A stretch of DNA of 64,000 bases from contig PAHY01000027.1 in NCBI GenBank assembly GCA_002705055.1, forward strand, positions 1-64,000, in the 5' to 3' direction. Position numbers and translations under genes: made by a program. This document shows, in pieces, positions 34,905-45,376 of the stretch. The DNA comes from Planctomycetota bacterium (GTDB lineage Bacteria; Planctomycetota; UBA1135). The stretch's first letter is position 1. Each line of letters begins with the position of its first letter. The notes beneath the pieces were generated by a model. That model was not told the DNA's origin. It was given only the letters and a program-made list of their open reading frames with translations, and ran no database searches.

Positions 34905-35827
34905 TGATCCGGTCGCTCGATCACTTGGTGTTGACGGTCCAGGACCTCGATGCCAGTGAGCGCTTCTACGTCGAGCTGCTGGGCATGGAAGCGGTCCGCT
35001 TCGGGGAGGGCCGCCGGGCGCTGCGCTTCGGGGCGCAGAAGATCAACCTGCACCGAGCCGGAGCCAGTGTCGCGCCGCATGCCAAGCAGCCGGTCCCCGG
35101 CAGCGCCGACCTCTGCCTACTGGTCGCCGGAGGCGAGGCCGGCTGGGCAGCGCTACGAACGCGGCTCGATGCCGCTGGAGTTCGCTGGGAGCTCGGGCCG
35201 GTCGCGCGGACCGGAGCCAGCGGCCCGCTACAGTCGCTCTACTTGCGCGATCCGGACGGCAATTTGCTCGAGCTCAGCTACGAACTGGAGCTGCCGCTCC
35301 CCGTGGCGCTGGAGCTACCCCACGAGCTGCCGGGCGGCAGCACGCTGCGCCTCGCCGGCCCCGACGACGCCGCAGGCTGTCAGGCGATCTACGCTCCGAT
35401 CGTCGCCTCCTCGCACACCTCCTTCGAGACCGAGGTGCCCAGCGCCGACGAGTTCGCGACCCGGATCCGCGCCTGTGTCGCGCCTCATTCCTGGCTCGTC
35501 ATCGAGCAGGACGGCGCGATCGTCGCCTACGCCTACAGCTGCCCGCATCGTGAGCGGGCCGCTTATCGGATCGCCTGCGAGGCCTCGGTCTACGTCGCCG
35601 CGTCGGCTCGCCGGCAGGGGCTAGCCCGCGTGCTGTACGAGCAGCTGCTGGCCCGCGTGCGCGCGGCCGGGTTGCTACGCGTTTACGCCATCATCACGCT
35701 GCCCAATCCAGGCTCGATCGCCTTCCACGAGGCGCTCGGGTTTCGGCCGTTGGCCCATTTCCCCGAGGCCGGACGGAAGTTCGACCGGCTCTGGGATGTG
35801 GGCTGGTGGGGGCGCGCGCTAGCCTGA
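34904..35827 (+). CDS. Fusion of VOC (glyoxalase-like) and GNAT (phosphinothricin-acetyltransferase-like) domains
   Basis: 307 residues starting at a GTG that overlaps the SanA-like stop codon. Residues 1-125 form a VOC domain of the virulence-protein/FosX-like type (IRSLDHLVLTVQDLDASERFYVELLGME, later LYLRDPDGNLLELSYE). Residues about 145-307 form a GNAT acetyltransferase (LRLAGPDDAAGCQAIYAPIV, YVAASARRQGLARVLYEQL for CoA binding, TLPNPGSIAFHEALGFRPL) that resembles phosphinothricin/methionine-sulfone N-acetyltransferases. Both activities are classical antibiotic or xenobiotic detoxification functions. Substrates are not predictable. Confidence 0.85.
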   Translation: MIRSLDHLVLTVQDLDASERFYVELLGMEAVRFGEGRRALRFGAQKINLHRAGASVAPHAKQPVPGSADLCLLVAGGEAGWAALRTRLDAAGVRWELGPVARTGASGPLQSLYLRDPDGNLLELSYELELPLPVALELPHELPGGSTLRLAGPDDAAGCQAIYAPIVASSHTSFETEVPSADEFATRIRACVAPHSWLVIEQDGAIVAYAYSCPHRERAAYRIACEASVYVAASARRQGLARVLYEQLLARVRAAGLLRVYAIITLPNPGSIAFHEALGFRPLAHFPEAGRKFDRLWDVGWWGRALA

Positions 35828-35834
35828 CGGGGCG

Positions 35835-36908
35835 ATGCGCTCGCTCGTCCTGCTGCTGATTCTCCCCCTGGTGCTGCTGGCCGCGGTCGGTGCCTGGTGG
35901 GCCCTGGCGCCCGCGCCGGAACCAAGCTGGCGCGAGCTCCCCGTCACGCGCGGTGAGGTCAGTCGCGACGCCGTCGCGGTCGGCCGGCTCGAGCCGATCT
36001 TCGAGATCCCCGTCACCGCGACGAACGGCGGTGTCGTGACGCAAGTCTTCGTCGAACTCGGCCAGTGGGTGGAGGTCGGCGATCCGCTGCTGGAGGTGCG
36101 GCCGGTGCTCACCGATCGCCAGCGACTCAGCGCCGAGCGCCAGTTGGCTGCCGCGCGCGAGGCCGAGCTCGCTGCCGAGGAACTGCGCGCGGGCGAGAAC
36201 CTGATGGGCGGCTTCATGCGCATGTTCCAGGGCGACAAGAGCATGGAACGCCTGCGTGAGGCCGCGGCGCGTGGGCGCTCCAGCGCCGAAGAGCAGCTGC
36301 AGCTGCTGCTCGATGGTCGGGTGGAAGTCGAAGGACATGTCATCGACTGGGTGGTGCGCGCGCAGGCCGCGGGACACGTGCTGGAGCTGAAGGCCGAACT
36401 CGGCATGCCGGTGGTCCCGGCGAGCGAGTTCGGCGCCGGGACCGAGCTGTGCGTGCTGGGTGATCTGGCCCACCCGGTGTTCCGGGGCACGGTCGATGAG
36501 CTGGACGCCGGACGCCTGCGCGAGGGCATGGCGGCGCGCGTCACCCTGGGCGCCCTTCCCGAGGTCGAGCTGCCCGCCCAGGTTCTCGAGATCTCGCTGC
36601 GCGGCGATCGTCAGGACAGCACCGTCGTCTTCCCGATCGAGCTGCAGGTGCAGCCGCCCCCGGGATTGGTCCTGCGGTCGGGCTACAGCGCGGTGGCGCG
36701 GGTGCGCACCCAGCAGGTCAGCGGCGAGATCGTCATCCCCGAACGGCTGATCCGCTTCGTCGAGGGTCAGGCGCGGGTGCGCGTGCGCGGCGCGGATGGC
36801 GCCCCGAGCTGGCGCGACATCGAGCTGGGGCTGGGAGATGGACTGCAGATCGCCGTCACCAGCGGGCTCGACACCCAAGACGTCCTGCTCGAATCGGCCG
36901 CAGACTGA
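35835..36908 (+). CDS. MacA/HlyD-type periplasmic adaptor of an ABC exporter
   Basis: 357 residues with an N-terminal membrane anchor (about 4-26), a lipoyl/barrel-sandwich half (VTATNGGVVTQVFVELGQWVEVGDPLLEV), a short alpha-hairpin (about 98-165), the second lipoyl half (VVRAQAAGHVLELKAELGMPV) and beta-barrel/MP domains ending GLDTQDVLLESAAD. It should bridge the permease pair and an outer-membrane channel. It overlaps the next gene at TGATG, typical of translational coupling. Confidence 0.88.
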   Translation: MRSLVLLLILPLVLLAAVGAWWALAPAPEPSWRELPVTRGEVSRDAVAVGRLEPIFEIPVTATNGGVVTQVFVELGQWVEVGDPLLEVRPVLTDRQRLSAERQLAAAREAELAAEELRAGENLMGGFMRMFQGDKSMERLREAAARGRSSAEEQLQLLLDGRVEVEGHVIDWVVRAQAAGHVLELKAELGMPVVPASEFGAGTELCVLGDLAHPVFRGTVDELDAGRLREGMAARVTLGALPEVELPAQVLEISLRGDRQDSTVVFPIELQVQPPPGLVLRSGYSAVARVRTQQVSGEIVIPERLIRFVEGQARVRVRGADGAPSWRDIELGLGDGLQIAVTSGLDTQDVLLESAAD

Positions 36909-38140
36909 TGCACGCCTGGGGCGAGCTGCTGGAAGGACTCCGCGCGCTGCGCGGCGACCTGCGCCGTGTCATTACGACGGTGCTCGGAGTCGCCTGGGGG
37001 ACCTTCGCGGTGGTTGGACTGGGCGCGTTCAGCACCGGACTGGAGGAGAGCATGGCCACCCGCGCCGCCGGCATGGGCCAGGGCATCGTCATCGTCTGGC
37101 CGGGGCAGACCACTAAGCCCTGGCAGGGGGTGCCGGAAGGGCGTGCGATCCGGCTGACGGCCGAAGAAGTGCGCCGCCTGCCTGCGAGCGTGCCGGGAAT
37201 CGCCGAGATCAGCCCGGAGAACAGCGTCTATGCGCGGCTGCGTCGCGGCGGGCAGGCCTTCCTGCCCGAGCTGACCGGAGTAGATCCGGCCTATGGTGCG
37301 CTGCGCAATCTGCCGGCTCAGCCGGGCGGGCGCTTCTTGAGCGAGCTGGATCTGCGCGAGCGGCGGCGCGTCGTCTTCCTGGGCGATCGCGTGGCGCAGC
37401 AGCTCTTCGGCACGGCCGACCCCGTCGGGCAGACGTTGATGCTGGCCGATACGCCGTTCACGGTGATCGGCGTGATGCAGCCCAAGCAGCAGGACTCGGA
37501 CTACGGCAGCCACGACACCGCGCGCGCCTTCATCCCCTGGTCGACCTTTGCGCAGATCTTCGGCAGCCGGGCGGTCGAGAACTTCGTGCTGCGGGCGGAG
37601 GATCCGGCGCAGCTGCCCGGCGTGATCGATGGTCTGTACAGCAGTCTGGCGCGCAGCCACCGCTTTGATCCCAGCGATCGTTTCAGCCTGAGTCTGTGGG
37701 ATACCACGGAGGCCGACCAGGTGCGTCGGCAGGCCTTCAGCGCGATGGATCTGCTCACTCTGCTGGCCGGCACCTTCACGATGCTGGTGGGTGCGATCGG
37801 GGTGGGCAATCTGATGTTCCTGGTCGTGCGGCGGCGGACCGCGGAGTTCGGTCTGCGCATGGCCTTGGGCGCGCGCCCGGCGTGGATTCTGCGCGGCGTG
37901 CTGCTCGAGGCGCTGCTGCTCGTCGGCTTCGGCGGGGTGCTCGGATTCTTCGCGGCGGCCGGCGTGGCGATGCTGGTCGGCGCGACGCCCCTGGTCGAAG
38001 ATCTGGGGCAGCCGCGGATCTCGACGGAGCTGGCGCTGGGCGTCAGCCTGCTGCTGCTCGTGGTCGGCCTCGCGGCCGGCTGGTTCCCGGCGCGGCGCGC
38101 CGCTCGTCTGCAGCCAGCCGCGGCGCTGGCCGAGGTCTGA
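36908..38140 (+). CDS. MacB/FtsX-type ABC permease 1
   Basis: 410 residues: transmembrane helix 1 (about 25-45), a large periplasmic MacB-PCD domain (about 50-270, containing LPASVPGIAEISPENSV and VVFLGDRVAQQLFG), then three helices at the C-terminus ending in GWFPARRAARLQPAAALAEV, the FtsX/MacB signature. No fused ATPase. Overlaps both neighbours at TGATG. Confidence 0.9.
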   Translation: MHAWGELLEGLRALRGDLRRVITTVLGVAWGTFAVVGLGAFSTGLEESMATRAAGMGQGIVIVWPGQTTKPWQGVPEGRAIRLTAEEVRRLPASVPGIAEISPENSVYARLRRGGQAFLPELTGVDPAYGALRNLPAQPGGRFLSELDLRERRRVVFLGDRVAQQLFGTADPVGQTLMLADTPFTVIGVMQPKQQDSDYGSHDTARAFIPWSTFAQIFGSRAVENFVLRAEDPAQLPGVIDGLYSSLARSHRFDPSDRFSLSLWDTTEADQVRRQAFSAMDLLTLLAGTFTMLVGAIGVGNLMFLVVRRRTAEFGLRMALGARPAWILRGVLLEALLLVGFGGVLGFFAAAGVAMLVGATPLVEDLGQPRISTELALGVSLLLLVVGLAAGWFPARRAARLQPAAALAEV

Positions 38141-39381
38141 TGCGCGAAGCCTGGCGTCTGCTCCAGGAGCTCTGGGCCGAGCGCGCGCGGGTCGGCCTGG
38201 TCGCGCTGGGGGTGCTGTGGGGGACGCTCAGCATGGGCGTGCTGCTGGCCTTCGGCGGGGCGATGAGCGCAGCCACTTCCGCGACGGCCGACAACTTTGG
38301 CATCGATCTGCTGCGGGTCCGCGGCAACGCGACCACGCAGAGCTTCGCCGGCTTGCCCGCCGGACGCGGGATCGGACTGCGCAGTTCCGACGCCGAGGCG
38401 CTGCGGGCGATCCCCGGAGTGCGCGGCGTCGGTTACGAGTATTCGATGGGCGGAGGGCTTGAGGTGGTCGCCGGAGAGCTCCGCCGCCGCGCCCCGTTGG
38501 CCGGAGTCAGTCCCAGCTTCGGGGAGCTGCGCGCCCACGTTGCGGCGCCGGGTCGCGGTCGTTTCCTGCACGCACTCGACGAGCAGGAGCGTCGCCGCGT
38601 CTGCTTCCTCGGCCACCGCCTAGCGGAGAGGCTGTTCGGCGACGCGCCGGCAGTGGGCGCGACCATCGAGGTCGCAGGCACCCCCTTCGTCGTCGTTGGC
38701 GTGGGGCCGCCGCGCATCACGACCACCAACTACAACGGCGAGGATCGCGACAAGCTGACCATGCCGGCCTCGACCTTTCACGAGCTGCAGGGCTGGCGCT
38801 GGGTGTCCCATCTTTGGGTCGGGCTCACGCCGGGCGCCGACAAGGAGGCTGTCCTTGCGGAGATCCGCCGCCGGCTCGGAGAACGCCGCGGCTTCCACCC
38901 GGAGGACTCCGGCGCGCTCATCGTGCAGGACTACCTCGCCGCGCGCGAGATGATCGACAGCATCCTGGCCGGCAATCGGATCTTTACGCTGATCGTCGGC
39001 GTGCTCGGTCTGCTGGTATCGATCGTGGGGGTGACCAATGTGATGCTGGCTCTGGTCGAAGAGCGCACCCGCGAGCTGGGGGTTCAGTTGGCGATCGGCG
39101 CGCCGCCGAGTCTGCTGGCGCTTGAGCGCGTCGTCGAAGGAGTGCTGATCACGCTGCTCGGTGGCCTGGCCGGACTCCTGCTGTGTGGGGCGCTGCTGGC
39201 CGGCCTGAGCTGGATTCCGTTGCCCGACGAAGTGCTCGCCTACCTCGGGCGACCGCAGCTCGATCTCGGTCTCGGTCTCGTCGTGCTGAGTCTGCTCGTC
39301 TTCTTTGGTGCGCTCGCCGGATGGCTGCCGGCGCGGCGCGCGATCCGTCTGCAGCCGGCGCAGGTGCTGCGCGAAGAGTGA
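38140..39381 (+). CDS. MacB/FtsX-type ABC permease 2
   Basis: 413 residues with the same topology as permease 1: an N-terminal helix, a periplasmic domain (LRAIPGVRGVGYEYSM, RVCFLGHRLAERLFGDAPAVG), and a C-terminal three-helix FtsX domain (VSIVGVTNVMLALVEERTRELGVQLAIGA to GWLPARRAIRLQPAQVL). The two permeases are diverged paralogues and probably form a heterodimer. Confidence 0.9.
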   Translation: MREAWRLLQELWAERARVGLVALGVLWGTLSMGVLLAFGGAMSAATSATADNFGIDLLRVRGNATTQSFAGLPAGRGIGLRSSDAEALRAIPGVRGVGYEYSMGGGLEVVAGELRRRAPLAGVSPSFGELRAHVAAPGRGRFLHALDEQERRRVCFLGHRLAERLFGDAPAVGATIEVAGTPFVVVGVGPPRITTTNYNGEDRDKLTMPASTFHELQGWRWVSHLWVGLTPGADKEAVLAEIRRRLGERRGFHPEDSGALIVQDYLAAREMIDSILAGNRIFTLIVGVLGLLVSIVGVTNVMLALVEERTRELGVQLAIGAPPSLLALERVVEGVLITLLGGLAGLLLCGALLAGLSWIPLPDEVLAYLGRPQLDLGLGLVVLSLLVFFGALAGWLPARRAIRLQPAQVLREE

Positions 39382-40063
39382 TGCTGGAACTTCAGGGAGT
39401 GGGTCGGGATTACACGCTGGGGGCCACCGTGGTCCGTGCGCTGGACGCGGTGGATCTGCAGCTCGCCCGGGGCGAGAGCCTGGCGCTGCTCGGTCCATCC
39501 GGGTCGGGCAAGTCCACCCTGCTTCAGGTGCTCGGCTGCCTCGATCAGCCCAGCCGGGGCAGCTATCGCCTGGACGGCGTCGAAGTGTCTGGGCTTCATC
39601 GCAACGAGCTGGCGGCGCTGCGCTGCCGCAAGGTGGGCTTTGTGTTTCAGCGCTTCCATCTGATGCCCCGGCAGACCGCGCTGCAGAACGTGATGCTGCC
39701 GCTGCGCTTCGCCGGGGTCGAGCCACGCCGACAGCGCGCGCGCGCGGAAGAGCTGCTCGCGCGTGTCGGCCTGGCCGACCGCATGCGGCATCGCCCGAGT
39801 GAACTGTCGGGCGGGCAGCAGCAGCGGGTGGCCGTCGCTCGGGCGCTGGCCAATGATCCCTGCATCCTGCTGGCGGATGAGCCGACCGGCAACCTCGACA
39901 GCCGCGCCGGCGAAGAGGTGCTGGAGCTCCTGCTCGAGCTGCACGCGGCGGGAACCACGCTGGTGGTCGTCACGCACGATGAGGAGCTGGCCGGACGGAT
40001 GCAGGGCATCGTGCGCCTGCACGACGGTCGCATCGTGGCGGACTCCCGCGCGAAGCCAGTCGG

Positions 40064-40067
<4 letters not shown>
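39381..40067 (+). CDS. MacB/LolD-type ABC transporter ATPase
   Basis: 228-residue ATPase of the lipoprotein/macrolide exporter family. Walker A is GPSGSGKST, the Q-loop is in FVFQRFHLMP, the signature is LSGGQQQR, Walker B is CILLADEP followed by TGNLDS, and the H-loop is VVTHD. It starts at the TGATG overlap with permease 2. Its stop overlaps the modC stop on the opposite strand by 4 bp. Confidence 0.95.
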
Positions 40068-41184
<1,117 letters not shown>

Positions 41185-41188
<4 letters not shown>

Positions 41189-42012
41189 GAGGCAACTCCC
41201 GCCGGGCGGGCCGCGGGGAACCAGTGATGCCGCAGCAGGAGCAGGACCAGCACCGCGATCAGGATCAGCACGAGGCTCAGAGCGATGGCCGCTTCCGGGC
41301 TGGACTCGAGGGCGCTGTAGACCGCCAACGGAAGCGTGCGGGTCGCGCCGTCGAGGTTGCCGGCGAAGGTGATCGTGGCACCAAACTCGCCGAGTGCGCG
41401 CGCCCAGGCGAGCAGCAGGCCGGCGCGTACCGCGGGCGCGATCAAGGGCAGCGTGATGCTGCGAAAGCGTCGCGCCGGATCCGCGCCCAGGGTGGCCGCC
41501 ACTTCGAGGTAGCGGGTATCCAGGGAGCGCAAGCCGGACTCGACGGCCAGGACGAAGAAGGGCAGCGCGACGAAGGCTTCGGCCAGGATCACTGCCCAGG
41601 GCGTGAAGCCCAGGGTGATTCCCGTCGCTGCTTCCAGCGGTGCGCCGACGAGGCCGAGTCGACCGAAGGCGAGCAGCAGGGCCAGGCCGGCGACGACGGG
41701 CGGAACCACCATCGGCAGCACGACCAGCACCCGCACCAGCTTGTGTCGCGCGGATCTTCCGTGCGCGAGCCAATAGGCGAGCGGGAAACCCAGCGCGCCG
41801 GCGATCAGCGTCGCGCCCAGCGAACAGCTGAGCGAGAGCAGCAGCGCGCGATGCAGCGCGGGTTCGGCGAACTGCGTGCCCAGCTCGCTCCACGGAACGC
41901 GCAGCACCAGGCCCGCCAGCGGCAAGGCCAGAAAGGCGATGCCGAGACCGAGCAGCAGGCGGGGGACGAGGGCGCCGCGCACGCGCCCATCATCGCGCCG
42001 CGCCGAAGCCAT
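41185..42012 (-). CDS. modB: Molybdate ABC transporter permease
   Basis: 275 residues with about six transmembrane helices and the EAA-loop pattern EVAATLGADPARRFRSITLPLIAPAV followed by ARALGEFGATITFAGN, diagnostic of ModB. ATG 42012 overlaps the modA end by 23 bp. The frame continues to 42060 and a GTG nearer 41984 is also possible. Confidence 0.92.
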
Positions 42013-42760
42013 GATCGCGCAGAATCTGCTGGCCTTCGGCGGCGAGCGCGAAGCGCACAAAGGCCGCGGCCTGCGGCCGCGGTGCAGTCTGCGCGCGCGG
42101 CAGTGCGGAGATGGTCAGCTCGATCTCCGGCTGCAGGCCGGCCGGCAGCTCGCGGCCTTCGACCTGGGCTTGGGGCCGCTGCAGATCGGTGGTGTAGACC
42201 AGCGCAGCGTCGAGTTCGCCGAAGGCGAGCTTGGTCAGCAGGGCCTGAACCGAAGCCTCGTCCGAACGCGAGCGCAGCTCGACCCCGGCCTTCGCCAGCG
42301 CGCGCCGGGCGTAGCGGCCAGCCGGGACTTCGGGGCCTGCCAAGGCGACCCGCAGACTCGGGTTATCCAGATCGGCCAGGCTCTCGATGCCGTGTGGATT
42401 GCCTGCTGCAAAGGCGATCGCCAGGCGGTTGCCGGCCAGCGGGTGCACGACAGGGGGCGACGCGGCGTGCGGCAGGTGGAGCGCTTCGGCGCTTTCCCGA
42501 TCGGCGGCTGCCAGGACGTCGGCCGATGCGCCTTCGCGCAGCTGCAGCAACAGGCGGGGCGTGCCGGCGCTGTGCACTGCGACCCGCACCGCGTGGTTCG
42601 GCTCGAAGGCCGCGGCCAGCGCTTCGATGGCCGGCGCGAGCGAAGCCGAGGCAAAGACCGTGATCGACTCCTCGGCTTCAGCCGCGCCGGGTTTCACGTC
42701 ACCGCAACTGGCAAGCAGCGGCACGGAAAGCAGCACGATCAGCCAAGCAAAACTGCGCAT
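41990..42760 (-). CDS. modA: Molybdate-binding lipoprotein
   Basis: 256 residues with lipobox LLASC (Cys19), the ITVFASASLAPAIEALAAAFE ligand-binding start, SADVLAAAD, and the C-terminal FVRFALAAEGQQILRDHGF end of ModA proteins. Periplasmic binding protein for molybdate or tungstate, anchored to membrane as a lipoprotein. First gene of modABC; TACGAT lies 8 nt before its ATG. Confidence 0.92.
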   Translation of the reverse strand: MRSFAWLIVLLSVPLLASCGDVKPGAAEAEESITVFASASLAPAIEALAAAFEPNHAVRVAVHSAGTPRLLLQLREGASADVLAAADRESAEALHLPHAASPPVVHPLAGNRLAIAFAAGNPHGIESLADLDNPSLRVALAGPEVPAGRYARRALAKAGVELRSRSDEASVQALLTKLAFGELDAALVYTTDLQRPQAQVEGRELPAGLQPEIELTISALPRAQTAPRPQAAAFVRFALAAEGQQILRDHGFGAAR

Positions 42761-42768
42761 TTTCTCCC

Positions 42769-42774
42769 ATCGTA
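42769..42774 (-). promoter_or_regulatory. Candidate -10 box (TACGAT, minus strand) for modABC
   Basis: TACGAT on the minus strand, eight bases before the modA start codon. A GGGAG purine run lies between, so either a short-leader or a leaderless transcript is possible. No ModE palindrome was recognised. Confidence 0.35.
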
Positions 42775-42853
42775 TCCACGCGGAAAGCGCTCAACCCGAG
42801 CCCGAACCGCCCCGAGAAAGAGGCGACGCGCGGGGAGAGCGCGCCAAAGGGAC

Positions 42854-43636
42854 ATGAAAAAGGGGATCTACACGCTCGGGCTTGCGGCGGCTGCCGCGTT
42901 TCTGCTGACAACCTCGACCCCGGCGCAAGCCGGAGGCGGCAACGAATCGGATGGGGTCACCTGGACCACGCTGGCGACCAACTTCGATCCGATGATCTGG
43001 GGCGAGCAGGCGAAGGATCCCGATCGCATCATGGCCACCGGGCCGAGCATGCGGGAGATTCAGATCCAGCTGCTGGATGGCGACACCTCAGTCGCCGGAC
43101 CGAGCGACTGGGATCGCGAGCGCGCCGAGCTCTTTCTCTGGTACCGCGTGATCGATCAGTGGTTTGATACGCACAACTACATGCGACTGCGCTACGAGAT
43201 CAGCCTGGGCGAGGACTTCGACCCGGAAGCTGTCGCCAAGGGCACGCGCCGCGTCTTCCAGGTGAAGGCGACCAAGGGCAGCGGCAAGCCCATCTTCGAC
43301 GTCGTGGTGCAGGGAGGGCTTCTGCAGATTCGCCACAACGAGACGCCGACCGGGGGCAAGCCCGTGATCCTGGCTGAAGCAAGGGTCCCGGATCCGCGCC
43401 GCTTGGGCTGGGTGCCGATCGAGGTGGAAGCCAAGTTCACCGAGACTGCGGACGGCTACTTCAAGATGCGCATCGGCAATCTCTACGCCGAGTTCCACGG
43501 GGCGACGCAGCATGATGCGCGCCGCAACAACATCAAGATCGGCGAGTATCGCAACCAGGAATACAGTTCGGGCACGCAGCCGCATCGCCTGCGCAACCCG
43601 GTGCTGCAGGTCGGGCAGAAGACGACCGGCAGCTAG
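42854..43636 (+). CDS. Secreted heparin-lyase-I-like (jelly-roll) protein
   Basis: 260 residues with a signal peptide (MKKGIYTLGLAAAAAFLLTTSTPAQA). The C-terminal half follows the pattern of the heparin-lyase-I/alginate-lyase jelly-roll family: LGWVPIEVEAKFTETADGYFKMRIGNLYAEFHG, then NNIKIGEYRNQE where family members read a Lys-x-Gly-x-Tyr-Arg strand. The first half has FLWYRVIDQWFDTHNYMRLRYEISL. Catalytic residues cannot be placed with confidence, so it may be a binding rather than a lyase module. An AAAGGG run precedes the ATG. Convergent with the FG-GAP gene, 4-bp overlap. Confidence 0.6.
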   Translation: MKKGIYTLGLAAAAAFLLTTSTPAQAGGGNESDGVTWTTLATNFDPMIWGEQAKDPDRIMATGPSMREIQIQLLDGDTSVAGPSDWDRERAELFLWYRVIDQWFDTHNYMRLRYEISLGEDFDPEAVAKGTRRVFQVKATKGSGKPIFDVVVQGGLLQIRHNETPTGGKPVILAEARVPDPRRLGWVPIEVEAKFTETADGYFKMRIGNLYAEFHGATQHDARRNNIKIGEYRNQEYSSGTQPHRLRNPVLQVGQKTTGS

Positions 43637-45351
43637 AGGATCGAGAAGCTGAGGCGTGCTTCCGCCGAGATCGAGCCGGGTGAGACGGTCGTGCGGAAGA
43701 CGGCGAACAGCAGCTCCCAGCTGCCGCGCAGGCCGGGAGGGACCTGAGCCGGGATCGGATAGCTGCGCGTCAGGCTCTGGCTGGCCAAGCCGGCCAGCGA
43801 TCCCGGCGCGGTCTCGACGACCCGGTAGGGGCCGGCCGGCGGCAAGGCGACCACGGCCCAGACGAAGTCCTGCGAGGAAGCCGCCGTGCTCTCAAGATCG
43901 AGGCGCACGTCCAGGGCGTCCCCGGGCATCAGGGTGGTGGAGCCCAGCGCCGTCAGCGCGGGGGCAATGATCGGGCTGCGGTACCACAGCTGATTGCCGA
44001 CGGAGCTGTCCCAGTTGGTCATGCCCATGTCGAGCTCGTCCGACCACGCGGCGGTGATCTGCACGCCGACCTGGGGCGAGCGATCGAGAGCGACCCAGCC
44101 CGCCGCGGGGTCGGCGCAGTACTGACTGCGCGCGAGGGGGACGCCGTCGACGCTCACGCCGAGAATCCGGTGAACCGGGGCTTCGGGCAGACGGTAAGCC
44201 TTGCCGCCGTTGCTGGCGATCGCGAAGGTCTGTTCGCGCAGGCCGCGGTTGTCGAGGTCGCCGAAGAAGATGGCTTCGGACACGCTGTTCTTGGCCGACT
44301 CCCAGCTGGACGCGCTGCCGGGCTGGCCCGTCGCGTTGTTGTAAATCCAGGCGCCACCCCACCACAGGCCGCCGGCGATTTCGGGATAACCATCGCGCAG
44401 CAAGTCCGCGGCAGCGATCGAGCTGACGTAGCCACCGAAGTCACTCCAGATCGGCGTGGTCTGCAGCGCTCCGTTGCTGTTGCCGTAGACCTTGAAGTTG
44501 CCGCTGCCGCCGCTGAGCTGATCGTTATCACTGACGGCCAGCTCGAGGAAGCCGTCGGCATCGAGGTCCACCCAGTGGCAGGTGTTCCCGTTCTGCGCCG
44601 CGTTGTCGGTTGCGGTAAAGCCGGCGGTGGTGCTCATGCCGTTCACACCCTGGTAGAAAACCCGCGTCGGCCCCTTGGCGGTGGCGAAGGCCAGGTCGAG
44701 GTCGCCGTCGTTGTCGACGTCGCCGAAGGCCACGTCCATGGTGTGGTCGAGCGGATTGGAGAGCCAGCCCGGAGCCGTATTCAGGCTGCCGCCCGCGTTG
44801 AAGTAGATCCGATTCTGCGCGGTCGGCCCGAAGTACGGTTCGCCGGTCGCCACCGCCAGGTCGAGGTCGCCGTCGCCGTCGGCGTCACCGAAGGCGCAGC
44901 TGAAGGAGTAGAACTCATCCGCGGAGCGCCAGGATGGAAGAGACTCGAGCGCGCCGCCCTGGTTCAGGTAGAGCTTGACATGACCCAGGTCGCCGAAGCC
45001 TCCGCTGCCGAGGAAGACCGAAACGGCCACGTCCGGCCAGCCATCGGCGTTGACGTCGCCGATCGCGAGGTGGCCGTGATAGTCGCGGTCAGCCGAGCTC
45101 CAGCTGGGCTGCGTGGGGAAGCGCCCCGTCCCGTCGTTGTAGAAGACGTCCAACTTCTGCCGCTGGATGTCATTGCCGTTGGCGACGACCAGGTCCAGAA
45201 AGCCATCGCCGTTGATGTCGGCGAAGCCGCCTCCGGTCGCAATCCCCGAGGGGTAGGACTCGTAGTCCGCGGACTGCGCGTAGGGGATCTGCGCGCCGGC
45301 CCAGGGCGCGGCGCAGCAGAAGAGGAGGAGGGCGAGCGTATGGGGATGCAT
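43633..45351 (-). CDS. Secreted FG-GAP/VCBS-repeat propeller protein
   Basis: 572 residues with a signal peptide (1-20, ALLLFCCAAPWAGA). Seven or so FG-GAP/VCBS repeats carry the Ca-binding Asp-rich loops (DINGDGFLDLVVANG, DVNADGWPDVAVSV, DADGDGDLDLAVATG, DVDNDGDLDLAFATA, DLDADGFLELAVSD). The last ~100 residues are beta-rich but differ from the shared C-terminal domain. Last gene of a four-gene minus operon. Confidence 0.88.
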   Translation of the reverse strand: MHPHTLALLLFCCAAPWAGAQIPYAQSADYESYPSGIATGGGFADINGDGFLDLVVANGNDIQRQKLDVFYNDGTGRFPTQPSWSSADRDYHGHLAIGDVNADGWPDVAVSVFLGSGGFGDLGHVKLYLNQGGALESLPSWRSADEFYSFSCAFGDADGDGDLDLAVATGEPYFGPTAQNRIYFNAGGSLNTAPGWLSNPLDHTMDVAFGDVDNDGDLDLAFATAKGPTRVFYQGVNGMSTTAGFTATDNAAQNGNTCHWVDLDADGFLELAVSDNDQLSGGSGNFKVYGNSNGALQTTPIWSDFGGYVSSIAAADLLRDGYPEIAGGLWWGGAWIYNNATGQPGSASSWESAKNSVSEAIFFGDLDNRGLREQTFAIASNGGKAYRLPEAPVHRILGVSVDGVPLARSQYCADPAAGWVALDRSPQVGVQITAAWSDELDMGMTNWDSSVGNQLWYRSPIIAPALTALGSTTLMPGDALDVRLDLESTAASSQDFVWAVVALPPAGPYRVVETAPGSLAGLASQSLTRSYPIPAQVPPGLRGSWELLFAVFRTTVSPGSISAEARLSFSIL

Positions 45352-45355
45352 GATC

Positions 45356-45369
45356 GGGACCGCGGTCCC
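45356..45369. promoter_or_regulatory. Perfect 14-bp palindrome upstream of the FG-GAP gene
   Basis: GGGACCGCGGTCCC lies 4 bp before the FG-GAP start (45351) and 7 bp after the end of the TPR lipoprotein gene. It may be an operator or a small mRNA hairpin near the ribosome entry site. Confidence 0.4.
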
Positions 45370-45376
45370 GTCCAGC

